A model generated the notes under the pieces. That model saw only the letters and a list, made by a program, of their open reading frames with translations. It did no database searches and was not told where the DNA came from. DNA of 64,000 nt from NCBI RefSeq assembly GCF_022179325.1, contig NZ_BPQQ01000031.1, forward strand, positions 186,001 through 250,000, in the 5' to 3' direction. Below, in pieces: positions 9,199 through 17,336 of this stretch. This stretch comes from Methylobacterium isbiliense. GTDB taxonomy: Bacteria > Pseudomonadota > Alphaproteobacteria > Rhizobiales > Beijerinckiaceae. Positions within the stretch are counted from its first letter, which is position 1; each line of letters starts with the position of its first letter. The position numbers and the translations under genes are program-made.

Positions 9199-10097
9199 GA
9201 GAGCGCCGCCGCGATCGCGGCGCAGGCGGGATGCGGGGCGCCCTCAAGGATGTCCGCCGCGACGGTCTGCTGCCAGACGATGAAGCCGGCACCGCCCAGA
9301 TTGACGATCCCCGTGCGTCCGCTCCGAGTGCGGTTCTCCTCGACGACGACCGAGATCCGGAAAACCTGCCGCGGCGACGGCTCCGGCCCGGCCGCGCCCG
9401 GCAGCGAGCGGATCGCCGCGGGGTTGACCCGCCGCACCAGGGCGGCGAGGTCGAAGCGGCCGCCCTCGTTGTGGATGGTGAGCACCGGACGCAGGCGGGC
9501 GGCGATCGCCGGGGTCATCGAGGGCAGCCGGTCGATCTCGTCGACGCTGGCGAACGGCCCGTTGCGCGGCCCCCAGGGCAGGCCGCGGGCCCGGTATTGC
9601 GGGTCTTCCGCCCCGCCGTTCGGCTCCGGCGCGTCGTCCGGATCGCGGTAGTCGACGATCTCGGCACCGAGGGCGAGCACGTCTCTGTCCGCGACGCCGA
9701 GCAGGCGGAACGCCTCCTCCATCGCCGGCCGCGGCGTGGTGTTGAGGTCGATCAGGGTGCCCTGGTCCTGAAGGGACATGCGCGCCGTACGGCCCGGCGC
9801 CAACAGGCAGGCGGTGACGGTGCCGTCCTCCGGCAGGGTGAAGCCGGTCCGGCGGGCGGTCCGCCGGAGGCCGAGATCGTAGGCGAGCAGGCGCGCGATC
9901 CCGTCCGCCGCGCCCTGGAGCCGGACGGCATCGGCCCGGGCCTGGACGAGGCTGGAGGCGGAGCGCACCTGGAGGATCGCCGCCGCCAGAACCGAACCGA
10001 CGACGACGAAGATCGCCAGCACCGACAGCAGCACGAAACCGGCCTCGCCGTTACAGTCGCCGGCGGCCGGACGGTCCGGGGCGCCGGGACCGGTCAC
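9177..10097 (-). CDS. gspK: Type II secretion system minor pseudopilin GspK
   Basis: Minor pseudopilin capping the T2SS pseudopilus. The prepilin site is GEAG/FVLLSVLAIFVVVGS, and the large C-terminal domain has the GspK-type segment LIDLNTTP and the VNPAAI helix region. The chosen GTG start overlaps the gspJ stop by GTGA, the same junction type as gspI/gspH; an upstream ATG at 10133 would add 12 residues. With the GTG the protein has 306 residues, normal for GspK. It is the last gene of the minus-strand gspO-H-I-J-K series. Confidence 0.85.
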   Translation of the reverse strand: MTGPGAPDRPAAGDCNGEAGFVLLSVLAIFVVVGSVLAAAILQVRSASSLVQARADAVRLQGAADGIARLLAYDLGLRRTARRTGFTLPEDGTVTACLLAPGRTARMSLQDQGTLIDLNTTPRPAMEEAFRLLGVADRDVLALGAEIVDYRDPDDAPEPNGGAEDPQYRARGLPWGPRNGPFASVDEIDRLPSMTPAIAARLRPVLTIHNEGGRFDLAALVRRVNPAAIRSLPGAAGPEPSPRQVFRISVVVEENRTRSGRTGIVNLGGAGFIVWQQTVAADILEGAPHPACAAIAAALSAGPARP

Positions 10098-10843
10098 GGG
10101 CTGCCGTCGAGGGCGATCAGGAGAGGGGGCCATCGGCGGCGGTCCGCGGGGGGAAAGGCGATCTGGATCTCGATCAGGACCGGCGGCCGGTCCGGCCGCG
10201 ACCACGCCGTGTGCCAGAGCGGCCGTGCGCCCTCCGACGGCGCGCCGAAGTAGCGGATCCCGAGGCCGGCGATCCGCCGAAGGACGACCTCGCTGCGTGC
10301 GACCGCCGGCTGTCCGGGCAGCGCCTGCGCCTCGGTGCGCCGCTCCAGCAGGTCGTCGGCGCCGTCCCGGCCGGGAACCCGCGCCAGCGCGACGACAAGT
10401 TCCGTCGGCCGTTCCAGGGTCTGGTCGGGGGCGACCACCGCGACGAGGCCGTCGGGGCCGCCCCGCAGGGTCGGCCGGCTGCCGTCGGGACGCCGCTGGG
10501 CCAGACTGCCGAGGGTGCGCCGCAGGTGGTCGCGGACCGATTGCAGATCCTCGGCGCCGACGGCGCGCCCGGCCGCCGCGGAGGCGCCGCCGGCGACCCG
10601 AACGGCATTGAGCAGCAGGACACCGATCAGTCCCGCCAGGGCGAGGCAGACCAGGGTCTCGACCAGGGTGAAGCCGGCCTGCCGCGCCGCGGCGCCAGAT
10701 CGCGGCCGGCGGCTGCGACGGCTTGCGATGCCTCGCGTCGGACGAGGGCGCGCGGGCGCGGTCCCGATGCGGGGCCCGGCTTCGCTCGAGCGCCGCGCAC
10801 GCACGTGTTGCGGTTCCCGGACCTGATCGGGTGACGGCCGCAT
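10094..10843 (-). CDS. gspJ: Type II secretion system minor pseudopilin GspJ
   Basis: 249-residue minor pseudopilin. An unusually long Arg/Pro-rich N-terminal extension (about 55 residues) precedes the prepilin site RQAG/FTLVETLVCLALAGLIG. The remainder fits GspJ, with LGIRYFG and the C-terminal PPVLIEIQIAF strand. Its ATG overlaps the gspI stop (ATGA). The true start could be further downstream, because leader peptides are usually under 20 residues. It forms the tip complex with GspI, GspK and GspH. Confidence 0.85.
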   Translation of the reverse strand: MRPSPDQVREPQHVRARRSSEAGPRIGTAPARPRPTRGIASRRSRRPRSGAAARQAGFTLVETLVCLALAGLIGVLLLNAVRVAGGASAAAGRAVGAEDLQSVRDHLRRTLGSLAQRRPDGSRPTLRGGPDGLVAVVAPDQTLERPTELVVALARVPGRDGADDLLERRTEAQALPGQPAVARSEVVLRRIAGLGIRYFGAPSEGARPLWHTAWSRPDRPPVLIEIQIAFPPADRRRWPPLLIALDGSP

Positions 10844-11235
10844 CACTCGATCCTCCCGGCGATCAGCGTCGCGTAGAGCGGCACGGCCGTGGGGTCGGAC
10901 CGGGTCACCCGGACCTGCCAGAGCGGCGGCGCGCGACCGAGGCCGAGGCGCGGCCGCAGGTCGACGATGCTGAGCGCCCACGGGCTGCCGTCCGAGAAGG
11001 TGCCGTGCACGAGGCCGGGCGCGAGGGGACCGTCGGCGAGGCGGCGCAGGACGACACCCTCCGCCTCGTCGGCGGCGACCCGGGCTGCGTCGAGGCGCCG
11101 GACTGCGACCGCCGCGGTGCCGGCGATCTCGAACGCCGTGAGCGTGGCGGCGGCGGCGATGCCGAACGCCACCAGAACCTCGACGGTGGTGAAGCCGGCC
11201 TCGCCCCGAGGGGAGGCGGGACGCCGCTCCGTCAC
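10843..11235 (-). CDS. gspI: Type II secretion system minor pseudopilin GspI
   Basis: 130-residue minor pseudopilin with prepilin site RGEAG/FTTVEVLVAFGIAAAA. The C-terminal half contains LWQVRVT and a short beta-rich tail, as in GspI. The GTG start is chosen because it overlaps the gspH stop (GTGA) and gives a normal 14-residue leader. Its stop overlaps the gspJ ATG. Confidence 0.85.
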   Translation of the reverse strand: MTERRPASPRGEAGFTTVEVLVAFGIAAAATLTAFEIAGTAAVAVRRLDAARVAADEAEGVVLRRLADGPLAPGLVHGTFSDGSPWALSIVDLRPRLGLGRAPPLWQVRVTRSDPTAVPLYATLIAGRIE

Positions 11236-11681
11236 GTCCCATCCTCGCGCCGCACCTGACCGGTCAAGGCGCTGACCGCGAGGATCCGGCGCGACCCGCC
11301 CGCCGCCAGGATGATCCGGCCTCCGGTGGAGCTGCCGTCGGGCAGGAGCCGGACTTCGCCGTCCACCGGCCGGCCGACCGGGCCGGCCTCGACCGCGACC
11401 GCGACGCCGCGCACCTGGATCGGGGCCGCGCCCGGGCGGGAGCTGGTGAAGCGGGCCGCCTGCGGCTCGTAGGCGAGGCGTCCGGCCCGGCCCGTCCGGA
11501 TCGCCTCGGCGCGCAGGCGGCCGATCTCGGCGGCGACCGTCTCCGAGACCAGGACGGCCCGCCGGTCGAGCGCCCCGGGCCCAAGGGACTGGAACGCGAC
11601 CGTGGCCGCCATGGCGAGGATCGCCAGCGTCACCAGCATCTCGACGAAGCTGAATCCATCCTGTCCCGGTCCCGCCGCCAT
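11232..11681 (-). CDS. gspH: Type II secretion system pseudopilin GspH
   Basis: 149-residue pseudopilin with leader MAAGPGQDG/FSFVEMLVTLAIL and a beta-rich C-terminal half with the GspH-type element EVRLLPDGSSTGG. Its ATG overlaps the stop of the prepilin peptidase gene (ATGA). It is part of the minor pseudopilin set that initiates pseudopilus assembly. Confidence 0.87.
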   Translation of the reverse strand: MAAGPGQDGFSFVEMLVTLAILAMAATVAFQSLGPGALDRRAVLVSETVAAEIGRLRAEAIRTGRAGRLAYEPQAARFTSSRPGAAPIQVRGVAVAVEAGPVGRPVDGEVRLLPDGSSTGGRIILAAGGSRRILAVSALTGQVRREDGT

Positions 11682-12160
11682 CAGCCGGGCGCTCCGAGGA
11701 GGAGGGCCGCATGCAGGCCGAGCGCCAGGAAGGGACCGAACGGCAGGGCGGTGGCCCGCTCGATCCGGCGCCCCGCGAGGGCGCCGAGACCGACGAGTGC
11801 GAGAGCCGAGAGGCTGGCTCCCAGGATGAGGACCGGCAGGCCCGCGAGGCCGGTCCAGGCAGTGGCGGCGCCCATGAACTTGACGTCGCCGAGCCCCAGG
11901 CCGATCCGGCCGCTCAGACGGGCGTGCAGGGCGCGCAGCGCCCAGACCAGCCCGAAGGCGAGACCGGCCTCGGCGAGCCTCGACCCCGCCGCCGGGGCGC
12001 CGCCCGCCCCGGCGGCGACGGCCAGACCCAGGACGAGGAGCGCGAGGTTGAGCCCATCCGGGATGATGCGGCGGCGCAGGTCGATCAGGCTCGCCGGCAG
12101 CGTGAGCGGGAGCGGGAGCAGGACCGGAAGCACCGTGGTGACGAGGAAGGCGGCGGACAT
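11681..12160 (-). CDS. gspO: Short type IV prepilin peptidase (GspO/PilD-like, peptidase domain only)
   Basis: Inner-membrane aspartyl peptidase (A24) that would cleave the leaders of GspG-K. It has 159 residues, mostly membrane helices, with both active-site neighbourhoods: IDLRRRIIPD near residues 23-32 and GLGDVKFMGA near residues 82-91. The N-terminal cysteine-motif/methyltransferase domain of classical GspO (about 290 residues) is absent, so N-methylation may need another enzyme. It has ATGA overlaps with both neighbours. Confidence 0.85.
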   Translation of the reverse strand: MSAAFLVTTVLPVLLPLPLTLPASLIDLRRRIIPDGLNLALLVLGLAVAAGAGGAPAAGSRLAEAGLAFGLVWALRALHARLSGRIGLGLGDVKFMGAATAWTGLAGLPVLILGASLSALALVGLGALAGRRIERATALPFGPFLALGLHAALLLGAPG

Positions 12161-13020
12161 CACGCGCGCCCGACCGGGCCGGCCCCGGACGTCTGCATCG
12201 GCGCCAGGGCGAGGATCTGGTCGGGCGGAATCCGCGCGAGAGACACCGGGGTCTGGATCTCGGTGGGCGGCAGGGGTGCCCGCGCGGCCCCGGCGGCCGG
12301 GACGAGCCTCGCCTCGCGCAGCCGGGACCACCAATACAGGAAGGCCACGAGGGCGGCCGCCAGGATTCCGGCGAGCCAGGGGCCGAGCAGCCATGCCGCG
12401 GCGACGCGGCCGTTCAACTCGCGCATCAGACCGAGGGCGAAGGCGGTGTACCACGACACCCCGGAGACGGCGCCGGAGATCAGCACGATCGCGGACCGCA
12501 GGCGCGAGACTTCCACCAGCAACGGCCGGTCGACGTCGCGCAGCACGCTCGACAACATGACGCCGTGCACCACGAGGCCGTTGACGGTCAGCACCAGCAC
12601 GACCACCACCTTGGCCCAGAGCTTCGGATTATCGAACTTCTCCGGCGAATCGACGGCGTAGACCGCCAGGAAGCCGAGGCCCGAGAGCCACAGCAGCCCG
12701 AGGCCGACCGACACCACCTTGCTGACGAACAGGAAGGTGCGGCGGATCTCGACCGGCAGGGCACCCCAGCGCAGCCAGCGCAGGATCCAGAAGTAGAGCA
12801 TCGTGGCGCCGCCGAGGCCGAAGCAGAGGCCGAGGAGGTGCAGCCCGGTGAGCACGGTCAGAATGCGGATCGGCGGGAACGGCGCCGGCAGCGGAACCAC
12901 CAGCGGGTCGGCCGCTGCGACGCCGCCGAGGGCCGGGAGGAGACCGAGCGCCACGGCCCCGGCCGCCAGGGCGCGGCGGCCGAAGCCGGCACGTGGTGGG
13001 TGTGTGGTCGACCGGTGCAT
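12160..13020 (-). CDS. Polytopic membrane protein of unknown function in the T2SS cluster
   Basis: 286 residues with a signal-like N-terminus (ALGLLPALGGVAAADP) followed by about six membrane helices and a Pro-rich cytoplasmic-looking tail. The arrangement LTGLHLLGLCFGLGG and NGLVVHGVMLS, with membrane-embedded His residues, loosely resembles small haem/copper-related membrane proteins of the DUF2269/CopD type; I cannot assign a family. It is the first gene of the minus-strand operon and overlaps gspO by ATGA, which ties it to the secretion system. It is divergent from gspG. Confidence 0.75.
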   Translation of the reverse strand: MHRSTTHPPRAGFGRRALAAGAVALGLLPALGGVAAADPLVVPLPAPFPPIRILTVLTGLHLLGLCFGLGGATMLYFWILRWLRWGALPVEIRRTFLFVSKVVSVGLGLLWLSGLGFLAVYAVDSPEKFDNPKLWAKVVVVLVLTVNGLVVHGVMLSSVLRDVDRPLLVEVSRLRSAIVLISGAVSGVSWYTAFALGLMRELNGRVAAAWLLGPWLAGILAAALVAFLYWWSRLREARLVPAAGAARAPLPPTEIQTPVSLARIPPDQILALAPMQTSGAGPVGRA

Positions 13021-13196
13021 GCGCCGTTCCTGCTGGTGGGAGAACCTCGTCGCGTCAGCGCCTCACTCTGGGGAAGAATCCATAACGATTTCCCAATCCC
13101 TCTGCGTCAGGGTCGCCTGCCGCGAATGCAGTCAGGGCTTCTTTACGAAGAGACGCCATCGTGCCGGGGATCTCACGCTCGTCCGAGGGCCGCACG

Positions 13197-13637
13197 ATGT
13201 CCATCAACACCAGGGCCTCTAGGAAGCCGCAGGGGAAGGAAGCCGGGTTCTCGCTGGTCGAACTGCTTGTGGTCCTGGCGATCATCGGCATGATTGCCAC
13301 GATGGTGACGCCGCAAGTGCTCGGCTATCTCGGCCGCGCCAAGGGCGAGACGGCTCGCATCCAGGTCAAGAACATCGCGCAGGCGGTCGAGTTGTACTAC
13401 CTCGATCTCGGCGCCTATCCGTCGATGCAGCAGGGCCTTCAGGCGCTGGTGCAGCCGACCGGGCCGGCGTGGCGCGGCCCCTACGTGCGGGATGCGCGGG
13501 GCCTGACCGATCCCTGGGGGCACGCCTATCTCTATCGGTCTCCGGGCGCGGGAGGAGCCCCGTTCGAGGTCTACAGCCTCGGCGCCGACGGGCGGGCCGG
13601 CGGCCAGGGCGATCATGCCGACGTCGCCAGCAACTGA
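13197..13637 (+). CDS. gspG: Type II secretion system major pseudopilin GspG
   Basis: 146-residue major pseudopilin. The leader ends KEAG/FSLVELLVVLAIIG, with Glu5 of the mature protein present. The globular part has the GspG signatures YYLDLGAYPSMQQGLQAL and DPWGHAYLYRSPG, and a C-terminal GADGRAGG calcium-loop region. The ATG chosen gives an 18-residue leader; an in-frame GTG lies 36 bases upstream. It stands alone before gspD with a 270-base gap. Confidence 0.93.
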   Translation: MSINTRASRKPQGKEAGFSLVELLVVLAIIGMIATMVTPQVLGYLGRAKGETARIQVKNIAQAVELYYLDLGAYPSMQQGLQALVQPTGPAWRGPYVRDARGLTDPWGHAYLYRSPGAGGAPFEVYSLGADGRAGGQGDHADVASN

Positions 13638-13910
13638 GACCGGCGGTCCTTATCCAATGAAAGCCGGTTCTGGATTCCTCATCGGATCCTTGATCCGGCG
13701 CCGAACGATCGAGATGTCCAGCGGGCGCGATCTCCCGCGTCCGCCCGACCGTAGATCGGTCGCCTGCGTGCCTCATCTCACGTAGCGTCTTTCACGCTCT
13801 TCCCTTGGGATCGCGGAAATCTTCCCCAGGTGTCTGACGCGCTTCAACCTCTCGTTAACCATACCGCCGATACCGTTCGGCCAGCGTGGACGGTCACAGG
13901 GGACGGCGAG

Positions 13911-16280
13911 GTGGTGGCTAGAGGTGCGCCCGTCCTCGCCTTGGCGCTTATCTGTGGCTGGCCGCTGTTCGCCCGCGGCGCCGAACCGATCGGCGAGATC
14001 GGGACCCGGGGGCCGCGGGGACTGGTTCTGCGCGGGACCGACCGCCTGATCGGCGGCGAGGAGCCCGTCCGCGCGCCGATCCCGGGCGGTCCGGTGCGCC
14101 TCGACCTCGTCGAGGCGCCGCTGCCGGTCGCCGCCAAGGCCGTCCTCGCCGACACGCTCGGATGGGGCTACACCCTGGACGAGCGGGCCTCCGGCACGAT
14201 CACCCTTCAGACCGGCGGCCCGATCGCCCGCAAGGCGCTTCTGCAGATGTTCGAGGCCGCGCTCGCGAGCCGCGGCCTGTCCCTGCGCCGCACCGGGCGG
14301 ATGGTCCAGATCGGACCGGTGGGCGGTACCCAGGAGATCCGTCCGGTCCGGGCACCCGGCGCCGAAGCGGGCGCGGTCGCGGTGCCGCTGCGATGGATCT
14401 CGGCCGCGGAGATGCAGTCGATCCTGTCCTCCGTGGCGCCCCGCGAGGTGGTGCTGCGGGCCGATCGGGCGCGCAACCTGCTGATCCTCTCCGGCGATGC
14501 CGCGCAGATCCGGACGCTGCGCCAGACCATCGCGGTGTTCGACGTCGACTGGATGCGCGGCATGTCGACCGCGATGCTGCCGGTGCGCAGCTCCAACCCG
14601 GCGGTGCTCGCCCGCGACCTGACGCAGATCTTCGGCGGCGAGACCGCCGGCACCGGAGACGTGATCCGCTTCATCCCCAACGAAGCGCTGAACGCGGTCC
14701 TGGTGGTCAGCTCGCGCGCCGTCTATCTCGACCGCGCCCGCGCGCTGCTCGAACAGCTCGAATCCCTCGCCGCCGACCGCGAGCGCCAGCTCTTCGTCTA
14801 CCGGATCCAGAACCGCTCGGCCAAGGACCTCGCCGCCGTGCTGCAGGGCGTCGTGATGGCCGAGATGGGGGGCGCCTCCGGCCTGGCCGGAATGGGCGGC
14901 GGCTTCGGCGCCTATGGCGGCGGGGCCTCGGCGGTGTCGGGCGGCTATGCGGCGACCGGCGGGTTCGGGACGGGCCTGCTCGGGGGCAGCGGACCCGGCG
15001 GGGCCGGATCGTCGGCAGGCGGAGCCTCGGGCGGCGGACACTGGGCCGGCGGAACCGCGGGCGGCGCCGCCTCCGCGGGCTCGGGCTGGGCCGCGGCCGG
15101 CGCCGGCGACCCAGGGTCTGCCGGTGCGGGCTATGGCGGAGCGGGCGGCGCCGGAGGCGGGCTCGCGTCGCCGGCGCTCGCCAGCGCGGGCGGCCTGCTC
15201 GCCGGCGGGTACGGCGGCTCCGGCGGCGGCGGGTACGGCGGAGGGTTCGATCCGGCCTACCCGGCCGCCGGCGGGATGCGGCGGGACGCGATCGGCATCG
15301 TCGCCGACGACGCCAACAACAGCCTCGTGATCTCGGCGACGCGCAACCAGTACGACAAGATCCTGCGCATCCTCGGCCGCCTCGACGCGATGCCGACGCA
15401 GGTCTTGCTCGAAACCGTCATCGCCGAGGTGACGCTCAACGACGAACTTGCCTTCGGCGTGCAGTGGTTCCTCAAGGAGCGCGGCAGCCGCCTCAACCTC
15501 GGCAGCGTGGACACCGTCAACGCGGCCAGGGGCGTCGGCGTCGGCGGCACCGGCGGCCTGATCGCCGCGGCGGCCCGCGGGGTGCCCGGCTTCAACTACC
15601 TGCTCGGCGCCGCCGACTTCAACGTCGTGCTCAACGCGCTCCAGAGCGTGACCCGGATCAACGTGATCTCGTCGCCCAACATCACGGTCCTCGACAACCG
15701 GACCGCCAAACTCCAGATCGGCGATCAGGTGCCGATCATCAAGCAATCGGGCCAGAGCGCGCTGACCGCCGGCGCACCGATCCTCAACCAGATCGAGATG
15801 AAGGACACCGGCGTGATCCTCTCGGTCACGCCGCGGGTGAACAAGAACGGCCTCGTCGTGCTCGACATCAACCAGGAGGTCAGCGACGTGGTGCCGACCA
15901 CGACCTCGCAGATCGACTCGCCGACGATCCGCCAGCGCCGGGTGGCGACGAGCGTCGCGGTCAGCGACGGGCATAGCCTCGCCATCGGCGGACTGGTGCA
16001 GGAGAAGGGGCAGATCCGCAACGAGAACCTGCCGGTGCTGAGCGACCTGCCGGTGATCGGTTCCGCCTTCCGCAACCGGGTCGATCACCGGGTGCGGACC
16101 GAACTCCTGGTGTTCATCCGCCCGCGGGTGATCCGAGGCACCGCCGAGGCCGACCGCATCGCCGAGGACTTCCGCCAGCAGTTCAAGGCGATGATGCCGG
16201 TCCGCCCGGTGCTGCCGCCCGCCCCGATGCCGAGTGCCCACGAGGGACCCCAGGGCATCCTGCGCCGGATGCTGGATTGA
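13911..16280 (+). CDS. gspD: Type II secretion system secretin GspD
   Basis: Outer-membrane secretin, about 789 residues. The GTG chosen starts a convincing signal peptide (residues 1-23, ending FARGA); the frame is open to another GTG at 13830. N0, N1, N2 and N3 domains are recognisable. N3 (RQLFVYRIQNRSAKDLAAVL to DDANNSLVISA) is split by a Gly/Ala/Ser-rich insert of about 137 residues encoded at about 14866-15278. The secretin core has LLETVIAEVTLNDELAFG, QVPIIKQSGQSA, KDTGVILSVTPRVN and NLPVLSDLPVIGSAF, then RTELLVFIRPRVI. No pilotin gene is adjacent. Confidence 0.93.
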   Translation: MVARGAPVLALALICGWPLFARGAEPIGEIGTRGPRGLVLRGTDRLIGGEEPVRAPIPGGPVRLDLVEAPLPVAAKAVLADTLGWGYTLDERASGTITLQTGGPIARKALLQMFEAALASRGLSLRRTGRMVQIGPVGGTQEIRPVRAPGAEAGAVAVPLRWISAAEMQSILSSVAPREVVLRADRARNLLILSGDAAQIRTLRQTIAVFDVDWMRGMSTAMLPVRSSNPAVLARDLTQIFGGETAGTGDVIRFIPNEALNAVLVVSSRAVYLDRARALLEQLESLAADRERQLFVYRIQNRSAKDLAAVLQGVVMAEMGGASGLAGMGGGFGAYGGGASAVSGGYAATGGFGTGLLGGSGPGGAGSSAGGASGGGHWAGGTAGGAASAGSGWAAAGAGDPGSAGAGYGGAGGAGGGLASPALASAGGLLAGGYGGSGGGGYGGGFDPAYPAAGGMRRDAIGIVADDANNSLVISATRNQYDKILRILGRLDAMPTQVLLETVIAEVTLNDELAFGVQWFLKERGSRLNLGSVDTVNAARGVGVGGTGGLIAAAARGVPGFNYLLGAADFNVVLNALQSVTRINVISSPNITVLDNRTAKLQIGDQVPIIKQSGQSALTAGAPILNQIEMKDTGVILSVTPRVNKNGLVVLDINQEVSDVVPTTTSQIDSPTIRQRRVATSVAVSDGHSLAIGGLVQEKGQIRNENLPVLSDLPVIGSAFRNRVDHRVRTELLVFIRPRVIRGTAEADRIAEDFRQQFKAMMPVRPVLPPAPMPSAHEGPQGILRRMLD

Positions 16281-16290
16281 GGGCTGGTCC

Positions 16291-16812
16291 TTACCGGCGC
16301 AGGGCCGGCACCGCCTCCGGCGCAGGGCGGGCGCCCACGGGCAGCAGGGTCGCGGGCGGGCCGAGAAAGACCGCCACGTAGCGGCGTCCGCCCTGGACCA
16401 GGTCGACCCGGTCGTGCTCGACCGCCGCGACGCGCCAGTCGCCCCGGCCCTCGCCGCGGGCGAGCCAGACCGGCGTGCCGCCGCCGTCGTCGATGAGCGC
16501 GCGGGCGGAAGCGCCGTCGAGCAGGATGCCGCGCACGGTCAGCACCGGCCGCGGCGGGTCGCCCGCCAGGATCTCGCGCGGACCCCTTGCGGTCCAGGGC
16601 CGCCGGCCGGGATCGAAGAGCGGCCGGTCCAGCGCGGTCCCGTCCGGAGCCGGCGCGGGTTGCGCGGCCGGTCGTGGCGCCGGCGTCGGGCCGGTATCGA
16701 TCGGCCAAGCGAAGGCGGCGACCATCGCGGCGGCCGCGAGGCCGCAGGCCGCGCGCGGCCCGCGTCCGGTCCCCGCCAGAACTGCGCGCAGACGATGCCG
16801 GATCTCGGTCAC
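16291..16812 (-). CDS. GspN/GspC-like type II secretion inner-membrane protein
   Basis: 173 residues: a short cytoplasmic start, one membrane helix (about 22-38), a Pro/Ala-rich linker, then a periplasmic homology-region-like domain with LTVRGILLDGASARALIDD. That pattern fits GspC/GspN clamp proteins linking the inner-membrane platform to the secretin. There is no PDZ domain, so it is shorter than classical GspC (about 270). The gene follows gspM with a 4-base overlap and converges on gspD. I regard it as the functional GspC substitute. Confidence 0.72.
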   Translation of the reverse strand: MTEIRHRLRAVLAGTGRGPRAACGLAAAAMVAAFAWPIDTGPTPAPRPAAQPAPAPDGTALDRPLFDPGRRPWTARGPREILAGDPPRPVLTVRGILLDGASARALIDDGGGTPVWLARGEGRGDWRVAAVEHDRVDLVQGGRRYVAVFLGPPATLLPVGARPAPEAVPALRR

Positions 16813-17336
16813 GGCGCGGCGCTCCGTGGGCCAGGCGCTTGAAGGAGGACGCCTCGAACGGTCAGGTTCAGGCGCAGGACGGTGGCGCGTCCGATCTCGG
16901 GATCGGCCGGGCGCTCGATGCTGAGTTCCGCCTCCTCCGGGACGACGAGCGGGCCTTGCGTCTCGAGCGCCTGCATCAGGCCGTGCAGCCCTTCCGCGCT
17001 GCCGCGCAGGGAGGCGGACAGGCGCGGCAGGGTCGGGCGGTCCGGGTCGGCCCGCAGGCCTGCCCCGTCGACCACGGCGACGTGCTCGGCCGCGAGGGCG
17101 TCGAGCCGGGCCTGGAAGGCGGCGACCAGAGCGCCCTCGTCCGCGGCGCTGAGCGGGACCGGCGCCGGCGCCGCGGCGGCGGCGCGCGCCCGGGCCAGGC
17201 GGTCACGGGCGACGCCGATCGCCTCCGCCGCCTCGACGGCGTCGCGCACCGGCCCGACCGCGAGGACGAGCGCGACCCCGAGCCCGGCCAGACCCAGCAG
17301 CAGCGGTTTTCCGCCGGCGGGAAACCCCGCCATCAT
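16809..17336 (-). CDS. gspM: Type II secretion system protein GspM
   Basis: 175 residues with a single membrane helix near the N-terminus (LLLGLAGLGVALVLAVGPV), an Ala/Arg-rich coiled segment and a small ferredoxin-like periplasmic domain ending LRLNLTVRGVLL. This is the GspM (GspMb-like) layout. It sits between gspL and the GspN/C-like gene with 4-base overlaps. GspM stabilises GspL in the assembly platform. Confidence 0.75.
   Translation of the reverse strand: MMAGFPAGGKPLLLGLAGLGVALVLAVGPVRDAVEAAEAIGVARDRLARARAAAAAPAPVPLSAADEGALVAAFQARLDALAAEHVAVVDGAGLRADPDRPTLPRLSASLRGSAEGLHGLMQALETQGPLVVPEEAELSIERPADPEIGRATVLRLNLTVRGVLLQAPGPRSAAP

Noticed and set aside
6389-9292. A 967-codon minus-strand open frame opposite the oxidase
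   Set aside because: Antisense shadow of a strongly supported gene; no domains.
13773-16241. An 822-codon minus-strand open frame opposite gspD
   Set aside because: Antisense shadow; composition typical of reversed GC-rich coding sequence.
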